Origin: an uncultured Aquimarina sp.
GTDB taxonomy: Bacteria; Bacteroidota; Bacteroidia; Flavobacteriales; Flavobacteriaceae
Assembly (NCBI GenBank): GCA_947498785.1
Contig: CANMLS010000021.1
Coordinates: 19,365 to 83,364 of the forward strand
Reading direction: 5' to 3'
Length of the DNA stretch: 64,000 nucleotides
In this document: piece by piece, positions 8,946-18,864 of the stretch
Numbering within the stretch: the first letter of the stretch is position 1
How the letters are laid out: each line of letters opens with the position of its first letter
The notes under the pieces: model-generated
What the model saw: only the letters and a program-made list of their open reading frames with translations
The model's database searches: none
Told to the model about the DNA's origin: nothing
Position numbers and translations under genes: made by a program

Positions 8946-10004
8946 TTACAAGTTATTTACTGCATCCACCACTGTTTCTGGTTCGATTGTATGCATTACT
9001 TTTTCATACCCTGGAGGTACTTTGTTTCCATAAATTGATGTCGGAATCTGATCATATGTTGCCAAATTAGGTAAAATGGCATGTTCTATCGGTTGTCCAA
9101 AAGGCATAAAACCGGCAAAAGGATGCGTTACTCCCCATAAGGTAATTGTTGGTATTCCATACATTGCTGCAAGGTGAGCATTACCACTATCCATAGATAT
9201 CATTGCATCCAAATTACCAATCAACTTCAGCTCATCTTCAAAAGATAATTTACCCGCTACATTGGTTACATTTTTATATTTACTTCCAATATTATTTAAG
9301 ATATCTACCTCTCGTTTTCCTCCGCCAAAAAGAAAAATCTCGAAATTATCTTGATTATCTAAGGTTTCAATAACTTTAACCATCAACTCCAAAGGATATG
9401 TCTTACTTTCATATTGAGCAAACGGTGCAATTCCTAACCATTTCTTGGTAGAATTTTGAGTCAATGAAAGAATATATTCTGTTAACGATTGCTTTTTAGG
9501 AAACTTATGAGTGGTAAGATCTATAGGATACCCTAAAGCAGAAAACACATCAGCATATCTTTGATGTGTTGTTTTAAGTTGCTTAAAAGCTTTATTTTGT
9601 ACTCGGGTTAACGCTTTTTTTTCAGCTCTACCTTTATCTACCAGAGCAACTTTTATCCCTTTTAAAGAAAATATCGTTTTTAATACATTTGATCGCAATA
9701 CATTATGTAGATCTGCAACATTATTTATTCCTAATTTACCCAACTCACTTGCCAAACGAGTTAAGCCTAAAATACCCTTATGTTTTCCTGTTACATCGGC
9801 ATGATAGACTTCTAGGTTTTCAATATCAGAAAATATAGGTTCAAAGAACTTTCTTGTAAGGACAGTGAGTTTTACATCGGGGTAAGTTGCTCTAAAAGTT
9901 CGAAGTACAGGAACGGTCATAGCAACATCTCCCATTGCAGAAAGTCGAATAACCAGAACGTTCGTTTCAGATGTTATCAATTGCCCAGCATTACTTCTCT
10001 CCAC
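8946..10004 (-). CDS. Glycosyltransferase family 9 (heptosyltransferase-like)
   Basis: A 352-residue GT-B protein. The N-terminal motif VIRLSAMGDVAMTVPVL is the ADP-heptose-type acceptor-domain start, and MDSGNAHLAAMYGIP with LWG is the GT9 donor-site signature. GT9 enzymes add heptose or related sugars to the LPS core on the cytoplasmic face. The start is uncertain. The frame begins with GTG at 10004, overlapping DUF4254 by 14 bp, but a TTG at 9980 lies closer to the conserved region. The gene pair DUF4254-GT9 is a conserved flavobacterial arrangement, which suggests a lipid A-core function. Confidence 0.87.
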   Translation of the reverse strand: MERSNAGQLITSETNVLVIRLSAMGDVAMTVPVLRTFRATYPDVKLTVLTRKFFEPIFSDIENLEVYHADVTGKHKGILGLTRLASELGKLGINNVADLHNVLRSNVLKTIFSLKGIKVALVDKGRAEKKALTRVQNKAFKQLKTTHQRYADVFSALGYPIDLTTHKFPKKQSLTEYILSLTQNSTKKWLGIAPFAQYESKTYPLELMVKVIETLDNQDNFEIFLFGGGKREVDILNNIGSKYKNVTNVAGKLSFEDELKLIGNLDAMISMDSGNAHLAAMYGIPTITLWGVTHPFAGFMPFGQPIEHAILPNLATYDQIPTSIYGNKVPPGYEKVMHTIEPETVVDAVNNL

Positions 10005-10599
10005 GCAATACAGGGTTTAATTCATCATCATTATACATCTTCATCTGTTTATATACCTTCATATATTTATCTCCTTTTTCAATATCGCTTAATAAGGTGT
10101 CAATAGCTGTAGATAGATCTACTTGCTGTTCTAGCAATATATTTAATTTATTCTGGCATGTAGCTTTATGCTCCTCTGAAGCTCCCTCTCGAATAGTCTC
10201 TACATGCATATGATATACTTTTAACGCCAAAATAGATAATCTATCTACTCCCCAAGCAGGACTTTCGGTATTGATAGTAGCATCATCTTTTGGTGTTATA
10301 TGTTTATATTGATCTAAAAAGTAACTATCAATATACTCTACCATATCTGTACGATCCTGATTAGAAGCATCGATTTGTCTTTTTAACGTTAACGCAGCCA
10401 CTGGATCAATCTCTGGATCACGGATAATATCCTCATAATGCCATTGTACAGTATCGATCCAACATTTACGATATAACAAATGCTCTATAGCTTGTGATTT
10501 ACTATCATAAGGGTTAGAGAATGACTGATCCACTTTATCAATCACATGGTATTTTTCTATAACTTCTTTAAAAATGGTATTTGCTTTATCGGTAAACAT
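9991..10599 (-). CDS. DUF4254 domain protein
   Basis: A 202-residue soluble, mostly helical protein of the DUF4254 family. Recognised features include an early conserved helix with HLLYRKCWIDTVQWHYED and a central QDRTDMVEYID. No catalytic signature, signal peptide or membrane segment is visible. It is co-transcribed with the downstream GT9 gene (14 bp overlap). The consistent pairing suggests a role in LPS core assembly or its control, but no biochemical function is known to me. A TAnnTTTG box lies about 100 bp upstream. Confidence 0.85.
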   Translation of the reverse strand: MFTDKANTIFKEVIEKYHVIDKVDQSFSNPYDSKSQAIEHLLYRKCWIDTVQWHYEDIIRDPEIDPVAALTLKRQIDASNQDRTDMVEYIDSYFLDQYKHITPKDDATINTESPAWGVDRLSILALKVYHMHVETIREGASEEHKATCQNKLNILLEQQVDLSTAIDTLLSDIEKGDKYMKVYKQMKMYNDDELNPVLRGEK

Positions 10600-10700
10600 A
10601 TTGGGTCTTATTTTTTCTAAAATGTGTAAATATTATTAAGATATTTCTAATATTATGGATTCGTTGTTTTTCTATACTAAATCTCTAATAAATACTGATG

Positions 10701-10708
10701 CAAAGGTA
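10701..10708 (-). promoter_or_regulatory. -7 box (TACCTTTG) for the DUF4254-GT9 operon
   Basis: The plus-strand sequence CAAAGGTA reads TACCTTTG on the minus strand, an exact TAnnTTTG, about 100 bp before the DUF4254 ATG. No clear -33 element is seen. The rest of the 178-bp gap shows nothing else. Confidence 0.45.
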
Positions 10709-10777
10709 TCATATTTTCTATCTCTTTAATAAGTTTCTTAATACTATATAACTTTTATTCTTCTGATAACAGAAACT

Positions 10778-11698
10778 TCAAAATAACAATACTAAAAATG
10801 GTAATAGGATAAATAACCAAATATTAACTTCCTTTGCAAATCGGTTGTAATTTATTTCGAGATATGTAGTACCGATCAGTGCAAGTGGTGTTACCAAATA
10901 GAACAGTTCTGAAGTATTCTTTTCTGGTGCAATAACTGCGATTGCAATTGCAACCATCAAATATGCAATAACAACTTTTAGTATTGGTTTGGTATTTGCC
11001 GTCTTCCGACCAAACTTAATAAGGTAAATAGAAAAAAAGAATACTAAGCAAATAGATAATACTCCTACAGAAAAAAGTGATTCGTTTGTGAAATATTCTC
11101 GAAATGAGAATGAAACAGAATCAACATATGTTGTATATGTAAAAAATGAATCATAAAAGAATAATGTAAAACAATTTGCAAATACATAGATCATTATAAT
11201 CCCAATACCTGGAATTATCCAATTTCGGTAGTCATTAGGTTCAAAAAAGAGTATTCCTAAAAAAATCAATACAACAAACCCTATGCTCCAAAAATAAGCC
11301 AATGAAGCTATTCCTATACAAATAGATGCATTAAAAATTTTGGCTTTTATATGTTTTTCATTCCTTAAACGCAGAATATTTTGTATCGCTAGCAATACAA
11401 AAACATTAGATAGTAAAACCGAAAAACTTGTTAATGCATTTGGCAATATTGCCGTTAGAAAAGCATATAACAATATTGTAAATGTACCCTTATTAGTAAG
11501 ATCATTTTTTTGTGCCACAAAATTAAGGGCTAACATCGGTAAAATATACAAACATGCGCAGGTTATGGTGATAAGAATGTAGGTGTTCTCTATCTCAATC
11601 CCCTTTTTATAGTGTGCTATACTAAAGAGTACCCCCATGTATAATGCCACAGCAATGTAATTAATGGGTTTTGATTTACTAAAAAAGCTTGATAACAC
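10778..11698 (-). CDS. DUF6427 family membrane protein
   Basis: A 306-residue very hydrophobic protein with about 8-10 transmembrane segments, starting with a SSFFSKSKPINY motif typical of the flavobacterial family DUF6427. The start is GTG (11698). No other start fits the conserved N-terminus. It is divergent from the DUF6341 gene. In flavobacteria these two families, purD, DUF4254 and uracil phosphoribosyltransferase often cluster, and this window has all of them except upp. The function is unknown. Its position beside LPS-core-type genes hints at envelope biogenesis. Confidence 0.8.
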   Translation of the reverse strand: MLSSFFSKSKPINYIAVALYMGVLFSIAHYKKGIEIENTYILITITCACLYILPMLALNFVAQKNDLTNKGTFTILLYAFLTAILPNALTSFSVLLSNVFVLLAIQNILRLRNEKHIKAKIFNASICIGIASLAYFWSIGFVVLIFLGILFFEPNDYRNWIIPGIGIIMIYVFANCFTLFFYDSFFTYTTYVDSVSFSFREYFTNESLFSVGVLSICLVFFFSIYLIKFGRKTANTKPILKVVIAYLMVAIAIAVIAPEKNTSELFYLVTPLALIGTTYLEINYNRFAKEVNIWLFILLPFLVLLF

Positions 11699-11718
11699 TA
11701 CTATTTTTTATATTTTTG
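11688..11718 (+). promoter_or_regulatory. Promoter of DUF6341 gene (TTG - 19 bp - TATTTTTG)
   Basis: The -7 box TATTTTTG at 11711-11718 is preceded, after 19 bp, by TTG at 11689-11691, the spacing expected for the Bacteroidota -33/-7 pair. It lies inside the 5' end of the divergent DUF6427 gene and about 105 bp before the DUF6341 ATG. Confidence 0.55.
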
Positions 11719-11823
11719 CATCAAACAATTATAATAATTGTTTTTATGTATTATTGAACTAATGTATAAAAAGTTTTTAGTTTACTCTTTAGACTTTTAA
11801 AAAAGAAAATTATAGAACACATT

Positions 11824-12060
11824 ATGAAAGATTTTTTTGAAGCTATCGAATCCCTATTTGTAGATGTATTATTTGCACCTTTTGATGCGCTAAGAGCATT
11901 AGAATTAGAAAGCTGGACAGCTGCTAATATGTTAAACTGGATTTTTATGCTTATTGGTTCTTTAGCTTTTCTATACTGGATGAAGGAGTTAAAGAAATTT
12001 AATGATAATGATGAAGAGAATAGAGATCCTAAAGCACACTCTTTTTTAAAGCCTGAGTAA
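11824..12060 (+). CDS. DUF6341 family small membrane protein
   Basis: A 78-residue protein with an amphipathic N-terminus (MKDFFEAIESLFVDVLFAPF), one transmembrane segment near residues 36-54 and a charged, acidic C-terminal tail. It matches the flavobacterial family DUF6341, usually beside DUF6427. The start ATG and a TAnnTTTG promoter are clear. A strong bidirectional terminator follows at 12203-12240. No function is known. It may act with DUF6427 in the membrane. Confidence 0.82.
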   Translation: MKDFFEAIESLFVDVLFAPFDALRALELESWTAANMLNWIFMLIGSLAFLYWMKELKKFNDNDEENRDPKAHSFLKPE

Positions 12061-12202
12061 ACTTTTTGATCTATATAGAAATGGTATTCTTTTGATATTT
12101 GAGGTACTTTTTATGCTTCATGACAACGTGATGGAGTGAGAAAATAAAAAAATTGAATAAAAAAGGTATTTATATAAAAAATTTAAACTATTTCATCAAT
12201 AT

Positions 12203-12240
12203 AAAAAAGCCACATGTTACAAGTAACATGTGGCTTTTTT
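12203..12240. terminator. Bidirectional intrinsic terminator
   Basis: A perfect 12-bp inverted repeat (12209-12220 with 12223-12234) has a 2-nt loop, six A on the left and six T on the right. It can stop both the DUF6341 transcript (plus) and the purD transcript (minus), which converge here. Confidence 0.93.
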
Positions 12241-12257
12241 ATAAGTTCTCATAGTAA

Positions 12258-13529
12258 TTACAAATCAAAACCAAGATCTTTTCTATAATACATCTTATCA
12301 AAATGTAACTTTTCTATGTTTGAGTATGATTTTTTCAAGGCATCTTTAAAATTATCATCAAATGACGTTATAGCAATTACTCTACCTCCATTAGTTATTA
12401 CTTTATCTCCATCTAATTTTGTTCCTGCATGAAAAACGATTGACTCTGTGATCGTGTCAATGCCAATAATCTCTTTTCCTTTTTGATAAGCTTCAGGGTA
12501 TCCTCCAGAAACAGTCATTACCGTGGTAGCCGTTCTTGGGTCTATTTCAAGAATTACTTGGTCTAATGTTTGATCTCCTACGTGCTGAAATAAAGATACC
12601 AAATCAGTTTTCACTCTAGGTAATACAGCTTCGGTCTCGGGATCACCCATACGGACATTATATTCGATTACTTTTGGATCATCTCCAACCTTGATTAATC
12701 CAATAAAAATAAAACCTTTGTAATCGATATTTTCCTTTGCCAAACCATCAACTGTTGGTTTAACAACCTGCTCTTCGATCTTCGTCATAAGTATATCATC
12801 AGCAAAAGGAACTGGTGAAATAGCACCCATCCCTCCAGTATTTAAACCTGTATCTCCTTCTCCTATTCGTTTATAATCTTTTGCTGTTGGAAGCGTTACA
12901 TAATTTTTTCCATCGGTAAGCACAAAAACACTTAATTCTATACCATCAAGGAATTCTTCAATAACTACTTTTTCGCTTGCTGCGCCAAACTTCTTGTTGG
13001 TTAGCATATTTTCGAGTTCGCTTTTGGCTTCTTCTATATCTTGAAGAATAAGCACTCCTTTTCCAGCTGCCAAACCATCTGCTTTAAGCACATAAGGTGA
13101 AGAAAGGGTTTCCAAAAACTTTTTACCTTCTTCTACAGTTTCAGCAGTAAAACTCTGATATGCTGCCGTAGGAATATCATGTCTGAATAAGAATTCCTTT
13201 GCATATTCTTTACTACCTTCTAATTGTGCTCCTTCTTTAGAAGGGCCTATTACTACAACATCTTTTAGTTGGCTATCTTCTTTAAAGAAATCACTTATTC
13301 CTTGTACCAAAGGATCTTCTGGACCTATAACAACCATTTTAATGTTTTCCTTAAGCACCAAATCTTTAATTGTAGAAAAGTCTGTTACTGCAATAGGCAC
13401 ATTGGTTGCAATTGCAGCAGTTCCTGCATTACCTGGAGCTACAAATAAAGTATCACAAAGTGGACTTTCTACAATTTTATACGCAAATGTATGCTCTCTA
13501 CCTCCTGACCCAAGTACTAAAATATTCAT
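12258..13529 (-). CDS. purD: Phosphoribosylamine--glycine ligase
   Basis: A 423-residue GAR synthetase, second step of de novo purine synthesis. The N-terminal domain starts with ILVLGSGGREH. The ATP-grasp core shows PYVLKADGLAAGKGV and VIEEFLDGIELSV, and the metal and substrate region is DTGLNTGGMGA followed by EYNVRMGDPE. The length is normal for PurD. It is monocistronic: a TAnnTTTG box lies 29 bp upstream and the bidirectional terminator 18 bp downstream. There are no other pur genes in the window, as is usual in this phylum where pur genes are scattered. Confidence 0.97.
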   Translation of the reverse strand: MNILVLGSGGREHTFAYKIVESPLCDTLFVAPGNAGTAAIATNVPIAVTDFSTIKDLVLKENIKMVVIGPEDPLVQGISDFFKEDSQLKDVVVIGPSKEGAQLEGSKEYAKEFLFRHDIPTAAYQSFTAETVEEGKKFLETLSSPYVLKADGLAAGKGVLILQDIEEAKSELENMLTNKKFGAASEKVVIEEFLDGIELSVFVLTDGKNYVTLPTAKDYKRIGEGDTGLNTGGMGAISPVPFADDILMTKIEEQVVKPTVDGLAKENIDYKGFIFIGLIKVGDDPKVIEYNVRMGDPETEAVLPRVKTDLVSLFQHVGDQTLDQVILEIDPRTATTVMTVSGGYPEAYQKGKEIIGIDTITESIVFHAGTKLDGDKVITNGGRVIAITSFDDNFKDALKKSYSNIEKLHFDKMYYRKDLGFDL

Positions 13530-13557
13530 GATTTGATATAACTTGTATTTATGCGCT

Positions 13558-13565
13558 CAAAAATA
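13558..13565 (-). promoter_or_regulatory. -7 box (TATTTTTG) of purD
   Basis: Plus-strand CAAAAATA reads TATTTTTG on the minus strand, an exact TAnnTTTG, 29 bp before the purD ATG. No clear -33 element was found. Confidence 0.5.
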
Positions 13566-13636
13566 GTTTATTCATAGTTGTATTACTAATTGTTTTGTAT
13601 AAAAACTTAAGATGAATGGAATCAAATCAATAGGTA

Positions 13637-14914
13637 TTAATTACGAATAATTCTACTGCTTAAAATACTTCTCTTTTTTAATAGTAACGGAATCACAATA
13701 GAAAAGAATACAATCCCATTAAATCGAACCAACATAGATTCAAACAATAAGGATACAAAAAGTATTAGGAACACCGAAAACTCATTTCGACTTCTTTTCA
13801 TACGCATCCCTAATACAATAAAAATAGTAAGTAAAATACCAAAACCTATGAACCCAGTTTGTAGATACGTTTGTAAAAATTGATTATGAGCATTGAATTT
13901 ATTTTTATGATTAGGCATATATCCTAACTCTTTATATTTTTTCATTAGAATATCATTCGCATCTCCCACTCCATAACCAAATATAGGGGCTTCCTTAATT
14001 AATTTAAAACTAGCATCCCATGCCAATATTCTAGATTTCTCTATAGTTGTAGTTTCATAATCTTCCCTATTGTCAAAATCCTTCACTCTTTCATAGAAAT
14101 CAGTTACTCTGGGGTTCCCTAAAAACAATATAACTCCCATTATAAATACAATGATCATCGTATATTTTCTTTCTTTATTAGTAATATCAAAAATTAAGAG
14201 TAGCGACATTATTGCCAAAATAAAATATGCCGAAAAGGAAGCCAATAAAAACAGGTATAAAAATAAAATAGTGACTATGACCAATCGCAATCTTGATTGA
14301 ACCTTCTTTTTGAGATAATAACTAAGCACTAATAATATATAGATCGAAATATAATTACCATTAACAGATCTGGAAAGTACCGATCCTACAAAAAATTGAT
14401 CCCAATGAGTCAAAATTCCTTGCAAAAACGTGAATGTATCAATAGTTTGATTTTTATTAACGAGGTACCTTAGTAAATCATTTGCTGAGTTAAAAATACT
14501 AATAACAAATGCTATTAATAATCCAACAAGTAAAAAATCAAATATCCTTTTTACTGTACTAGCATCTTCTTTAACAAATAAAAAAATAACAGGAAACAAT
14601 AACAGAGATAATGATCGCTGTACTAAATTTAGCCCGCTAACTAAGTCATCAGTATAGATAAGACTCAAAGCCATTATCATAAAATATAGAGGGAAAAGAA
14701 GTACAGATTTGTCCAGTACAAACTTCCTTTGTGGCCTTAACATCATTCCAATACCAAAAATAATTGAAATTATAAAAAATGGAGTAGGAAGATTGATTCC
14801 TAATGGCATTAAAAGAAAGGCAACATAAAGGCTGTTCCAAAAGGTCATTATCACCCAGTGGTCATCTTTATAAAACATATTGGCTGCCTGAGCTAGTATA
14901 TTACCAAATTGCAC
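13637..14914 (-). CDS. O-antigen ligase / Wzy-like polymerase (1)
   Basis: A 425-residue polytopic membrane protein with about 10-12 hydrophobic segments. The large periplasmic loop before the last helices contains FGYGVGDAN and FNAHNQFLQ, the H-N-Q-F pattern of the Wzy_C/WaaL superfamily. Members ligate glycans to lipid A-core or polymerise O-units. The two activities cannot be told apart by motif. The start is uncertain: GTG 14914 or ATG 14878. It is transcribed alone from its own well-formed promoter (14996-15026), apart from the uxs-ugd-wcaJ operon. Confidence 0.82.
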   Translation of the reverse strand: MQFGNILAQAANMFYKDDHWVIMTFWNSLYVAFLLMPLGINLPTPFFIISIIFGIGMMLRPQRKFVLDKSVLLFPLYFMIMALSLIYTDDLVSGLNLVQRSLSLLLFPVIFLFVKEDASTVKRIFDFLLVGLLIAFVISIFNSANDLLRYLVNKNQTIDTFTFLQGILTHWDQFFVGSVLSRSVNGNYISIYILLVLSYYLKKKVQSRLRLVIVTILFLYLFLLASFSAYFILAIMSLLLIFDITNKERKYTMIIVFIMGVILFLGNPRVTDFYERVKDFDNREDYETTTIEKSRILAWDASFKLIKEAPIFGYGVGDANDILMKKYKELGYMPNHKNKFNAHNQFLQTYLQTGFIGFGILLTIFIVLGMRMKRSRNEFSVFLILFVSLLFESMLVRFNGIVFFSIVIPLLLKKRSILSSRIIRN

Positions 14915-14995
14915 TTGTTATATAATAGGTTATGAAGTGTTTAACGTATATTGAGGCTCCAAATTGTATGATACTTATATCCTCTATTTTATTAT

Positions 14996-15026
14996 CAAAT
15001 GTACAGTATCTTTTATAACAAGCAAA
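14996..15026 (-). promoter_or_regulatory. Promoter of ligase/polymerase gene (TTTG - 19 bp - TACATTTG)
   Basis: On the minus strand, TTTG (15026-15023) and TACATTTG (15003-14996) are separated by 19 bp, matching both Bacteroidota sigma-factor elements exactly. It lies about 80-110 bp before the start codon. Confidence 0.65.
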
Positions 15027-15109
15027 ATATAAAATAGTCAAGGTTTTTATATAATTAGGGAAACACGTTTATATTCAAAAAAAATTAACCCTCTTCAAGG
15101 GAATTCTTA

Positions 15110-16081
15110 TTAAGAAAAATCTCTATGCTCACTCTTTTGCAGTTCTTTTGAGGAGAAACTTTTGAAGTATTCTAATGTTAGTTTCATTCCTTGTGATCTA
15201 CCCGTTTTTGGTTCCCAGTTTAATATTTCCTTTGCTTTGGTAATATCAGGTTGACGTTGTAGCGGGTCATCAATGGGTAATGCTTTGTAAATCACTTTTT
15301 GATCTGTTCCTGTAAGTTTGACAATCTCCTCTGCAAACTCCTTAATTGTAATCTCATCAGGATTACCTATGTTAACCGGAAATACATAATCACTAAGAAG
15401 CAATTTATAAATTCCTTCTACTTGGTCGTCAACATAGCAAAAAGATCGAGTTTGCATACCATCTCCAAATATTGTTAAATCTTCTCCACGTAGTGCTTGT
15501 CCTATAAATGCTGGAACTACACGACCATCATTTAATCTCATTCTTGGCCCATAAGTATTAAAAATACGTACTATTCTTGTCTCAACCCCATGATAAGTGT
15601 GATAAGCCATTGTAATAGATTCTTGAAAACGCTTTGCTTCATCATATACTCCTCTTGGCCCTATAGTGTTCACATTCCCGTAATAATCCTCTGTTTGAGG
15701 ATGTACCAATGGGTCTCCATAAACTTCGCTTGTTGAAGCGATCAAAATTCGTGCATTTTTTTCTTTTGCTAAACCTAAAAGATTATGTGTTCCTAAAGAT
15801 CCAACTTTTAATGTTTGAATAGGAATTTTTAAATAGTCAATGGGGCTTGCAGGGGATGCAAAATGTAATATATAGTCTAGCTTACCAGGAACATGAACAA
15901 ATTTGGTTACATCATGATTATAAAATTCAAACTGTTTTAATTTGAATAAATGCTCTATGTTTTTTATGTCACCAGTAATTAGGTTATCCATAGCTATTAC
16001 ATGAAATCCTTCTTTGATATATCTATCGCATAAATGCGATCCTAAAAATCCTGCTGCACCTGTAATCAATATCCTTTTCAT
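15110..16081 (-). CDS. UDP-glucuronate decarboxylase (UDP-xylose synthase)
   Basis: A 323-residue extended SDR enzyme. The NAD-binding motif is [10 protein letters not shown] at the N-terminus. The substrate signature around [16 protein letters not shown] and the active-site YDEAK are those of the UXS family. It converts UDP-GlcA to UDP-Xyl (or the 4-keto-pentose intermediate). It lies 2 bp downstream of ugd, which makes UDP-GlcA, so substrate supply and use are coupled. It is the last gene of the operon wcaJ-like, ugd, uxs. A short hairpin with a U-rich tail at about 15074-15101 may end the transcript. Confidence 0.9.
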   Translation of the reverse strand: MKRILITGAAGFLGSHLCDRYIKEGFHVIAMDNLITGDIKNIEHLFKLKQFEFYNHDVTKFVHVPGKLDYILHFASPASPIDYLKIPIQTLKVGSLGTHNLLGLAKEKNARILIASTSEVYGDPLVHPQTEDYYGNVNTIGPRGVYDEAKRFQESITMAYHTYHGVETRIVRIFNTYGPRMRLNDGRVVPAFIGQALRGEDLTIFGDGMQTRSFCYVDDQVEGIYKLLLSDYVFPVNIGNPDEITIKEFAEEIVKLTGTDQKVIYKALPIDDPLQRQPDITKAKEILNWEPKTGRSQGMKLTLEYFKSFSSKELQKSEHRDFS

Positions 16082-16083
16082 AA

Positions 16084-17403
16084 TTATCTTTCTGAAATTA
16101 TAGTTTCTCTACCAATCGAATAATATGTTAAATTCTCTTTCTTAATATCTTCTAAATCATATAGATTTCTACCATCAAATATTACATTCCCTTTCATCGC
16201 CTCTTTGAGTTTAGAAAAGTTAGGAGTTCTAAAAATACTCCATTCCGTGCAAATAATAAGTGCATCTACATCATGCAAAGCATCATACATTGTATCCACA
16301 AACTGTATTTTACCTTTATATTTTCTCTTTACGTTCGGCATAGCTTCTGGATCAAAAGCTGTGATTTCTGCTCCTTTACCTAAAAGTTCGTTAATAATAT
16401 TTAAAGCAGGTGCTTCTCTAATATCATCGGTTTCTGGTTTAAATGCTAATCCCCAAACAGCAAAGGTTTTACCACTAATTTTGTTTTCAAAATAATTCTG
16501 AATCTTTGGTATTAAAGCTGTTTTTTGAGTTGCATTTACTTTAATTACAGATTCTAAAATTTTAAAATCATAATTGTCATCTTTGCCTGATTTATGCAAT
16601 GCTTTTACATCCTTTGGAAAGCAAGACCCTCCATATCCGATTCCTGGAAACAAAAATCTTTTCCCTATTCTAGAGTCAGTTCCCATTCCTCTACGGACTT
16701 TATCAACATCAGCCCCCACCTTCTCGCAATAATTAGCGATTTCATTCATAAACGTAATCTTAACTGCCAAGAATGAATTTGCAGCATATTTAGTAAGCTC
16801 GGCAGATTTTTCATCCATCACTATAATTGGATTACCTGATCGCACATATGGCTTATAAAGTTTTTGCATTAACTCAATAGCTCTATCAGAACTTGAACCT
16901 ATAACTATTCTTTCAGGTTTCAAGAAATCATCAACAGCTAGTCCTTCTCTTAAAAATTCTGGATTCGACACTACATCAAAATCGCATTTAGCATTTTTTG
17001 AAATAACAGTGTTAACTTTTTCCGCTGTACCCACAGGCACAGTACTTTTATCTACAATTACTTTATAATCTGAGATTATTTTTCCTATCTCCTCAGAAAC
17101 ACCTAGAATATATGATAAGTCTGCAGAACCATCTTCATCTTCTGGAGTTGGTAAGGCTAAAAAAACAATATCCCCGTAATCAAGACCTTCTTTTAAAGAT
17201 GTCGTAAATTTTAAACGATTAGCTTTTAAGTTTCTTTCAAACAATACATCTAAATGAGGTTCATAAATAGGAATTTCTCCATTCCTCATTTTGCGAACTT
17301 TTTCTTCATTGATATCAACACAAACAACTTCATTTCCTGTTTCTGCTAAGCAGGTTCCTGTGACTAATCCTACATAACCTGTTCCGATTACTGATATTTT
17401 CAT
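16084..17403 (-). CDS. ugd: UDP-glucose 6-dehydrogenase
   Basis: A 439-residue NAD-dependent UDP-sugar dehydrogenase that makes UDP-glucuronate. The N-terminal Rossmann motif is [15 protein letters not shown]. The catalytic Cys lies in [12 protein letters not shown] near residue 260. The C-terminal domain has [17 protein letters not shown]. The length is typical. It sits between the initiating transferase gene and the UDP-Xyl synthase gene, 2 bp from the latter. It is distinct from the WecC-like dehydrogenase at 31974, which has the ManNAc-type signature. Confidence 0.95.
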   Translation of the reverse strand: MKISVIGTGYVGLVTGTCLAETGNEVVCVDINEEKVRKMRNGEIPIYEPHLDVLFERNLKANRLKFTTSLKEGLDYGDIVFLALPTPEDEDGSADLSYILGVSEEIGKIISDYKVIVDKSTVPVGTAEKVNTVISKNAKCDFDVVSNPEFLREGLAVDDFLKPERIVIGSSSDRAIELMQKLYKPYVRSGNPIIVMDEKSAELTKYAANSFLAVKITFMNEIANYCEKVGADVDKVRRGMGTDSRIGKRFLFPGIGYGGSCFPKDVKALHKSGKDDNYDFKILESVIKVNATQKTALIPKIQNYFENKISGKTFAVWGLAFKPETDDIREAPALNIINELLGKGAEITAFDPEAMPNVKRKYKGKIQFVDTMYDALHDVDALIICTEWSIFRTPNFSKLKEAMKGNVIFDGRNLYDLEDIKKENLTYYSIGRETIISER

Positions 17404-17422
17404 TTTTTCATTTAATTAAAAA

Positions 17423-18769
17423 TTAATATGCCTTATCTTCCCCCTGCACAACATTAAGAACTGTCTGTACAATAATATTAAAGTCCATTAACAAGGACCA
17501 ATTTTCAATATAGAAAATATCATATTTAGTTCTATTAACAATATCATGTTTTGTCTCAATCTCACCTCTATATCCTCTAACCTGAGCTAAACCAGTAATT
17601 CCTGGTTTCACAAAATACCTCACCATATATTTTGATATTTTAGTCCCGTACATTTCATTTTGTTTCCATAAATGTGGACGTGGGCCTACTACCGACATTG
17701 AACCAAACAAAACATTAAAAAACTGTGGTAATTCATCTATACTAGTTTTTCGTATAAATTTACCTACTTTTGTTACTCTAGGATCATTTCTGGCAGCAGA
17801 ATCTTCGGATCGAGAATTTATACCCATAGATCTAAACTTGTAACAGCCAAAACCCTTTTCTTTTATTCCCGGGCGATTTTGTCTAAAAAATATTGGCCCT
17901 TTGCTTTCTAATTTAATAACTAACCCCAAAACAGGAATCAACCATGAGAGTATAAAACAAATTACGAGCAAAGAAAATACTATATCAAAAAGTCTTTTTG
18001 TAAAGCTATGAAGATAATCCTCAAGAGGTATTTGACGTAATGACAAAATTGGAATTAAATCATAGTAATCTAAATGCAAGTTTTTTGCATATAATTCGTC
18101 ATTATCTGGTATAAATTTTAACACTTTTACATTAACATCGCAAAATTCGATAAATTCCTTTATTTGATCGTTGGTTAATTCTTTTACCGAACAATATATC
18201 TCATCAATTTCCTGATCTATTACATATTCATAACTGTCATTAATATTACCTTTCTTATTGTCAATATCATTATTTGTAAAAAAACCTGCATACTTATAAC
18301 CATATCCTGGTTTAGTGTTAAAAAATTGTTCTAGTCTTTTTGTTGAATCATTTGATCCTATTACTAAAACTTTTTTATAATTACTGCCAGTTATAACTCT
18401 GTATTTTCTAAAAATTAAATGTATGAATATCCGCCATATTATTAATACAATAAAATTTAAAATGGTAAATAGAAAAAGTTTCTTCGAGCCAACCTCAAAA
18501 CCGATTATGTAAAAGTATGAAACAACAGATAGAATAAAGACGATGATTTGTTTAGACAACAGCGAAATTATTTTGATTACTTTAGTAAACCTATATACTT
18601 CGTAAAACGAGAAGAAAAGAGATAGAACTACCCAAAGAGCGATAAAAAAGGTAAGATCAAATATTCTTGATCCCAAAAATAAAAAGGATAATAATGAAAT
18701 AAATAATATATCCAACACATATAGGGTTGGCCTTATTAGTTTCGAATATTTTAATCTATTTACTATCAT
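17423..18769 (-). CDS. Polyprenyl glycosylphosphotransferase (WcaJ/WbaP-like)
   Basis: A 448-residue initiating enzyme that moves a sugar-1-phosphate onto undecaprenyl phosphate. Four to five N-terminal membrane helices (residues 1-120) precede a CoA-binding-like domain (VLVIGSNDSTKRLEQFF). A fifth helix leads the C-terminal bacterial sugar transferase domain: RQNRPGIKEKGF, YKFRSM, TSIDELPQFFNVLFGSMSVVGPRP. The start chosen is ATG 18769. A longer reading would need a TTG at 18805 overlapping the -7 box. It heads the ugd-uxs operon, so the polymer probably starts with a hexose-1-P. The sugar specificity is not readable. Confidence 0.93.
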   Translation of the reverse strand: MIVNRLKYSKLIRPTLYVLDILFISLLSFLFLGSRIFDLTFFIALWVVLSLFFSFYEVYRFTKVIKIISLLSKQIIVFILSVVSYFYIIGFEVGSKKLFLFTILNFIVLIIWRIFIHLIFRKYRVITGSNYKKVLVIGSNDSTKRLEQFFNTKPGYGYKYAGFFTNNDIDNKKGNINDSYEYVIDQEIDEIYCSVKELTNDQIKEFIEFCDVNVKVLKFIPDNDELYAKNLHLDYYDLIPILSLRQIPLEDYLHSFTKRLFDIVFSLLVICFILSWLIPVLGLVIKLESKGPIFFRQNRPGIKEKGFGCYKFRSMGINSRSEDSAARNDPRVTKVGKFIRKTSIDELPQFFNVLFGSMSVVGPRPHLWKQNEMYGTKISKYMVRYFVKPGITGLAQVRGYRGEIETKHDIVNRTKYDIFYIENWSLLMDFNIIVQTVLNVVQGEDKAY

Positions 18770-18802
18770 TTGAACTTTAAAACATTTAAGTATTCCCGGA
18801 GG

Positions 18803-18810
18803 CAAAACTA
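18803..18810 (-). promoter_or_regulatory. -7 box (TAGTTTTG) of the wcaJ-ugd-uxs operon
   Basis: Plus-strand CAAAACTA is TAGTTTTG on the minus strand, an exact TAnnTTTG, 34 bp before ATG 18769. It supports that start over the upstream TTG. No clear -33 element. Confidence 0.5.
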
Positions 18811-18864
18811 CAATTATTAATTATCTATTTGATAAAAACGATTTGAATAATACTATTCGCATGA

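Noticed and set aside
11760..11800. Short inverted repeat AAAAGT/ACTTTT before the DUF6341 gene
   Set aside because: Only 6 bp, AT-only context, expected by chance in this DNA.
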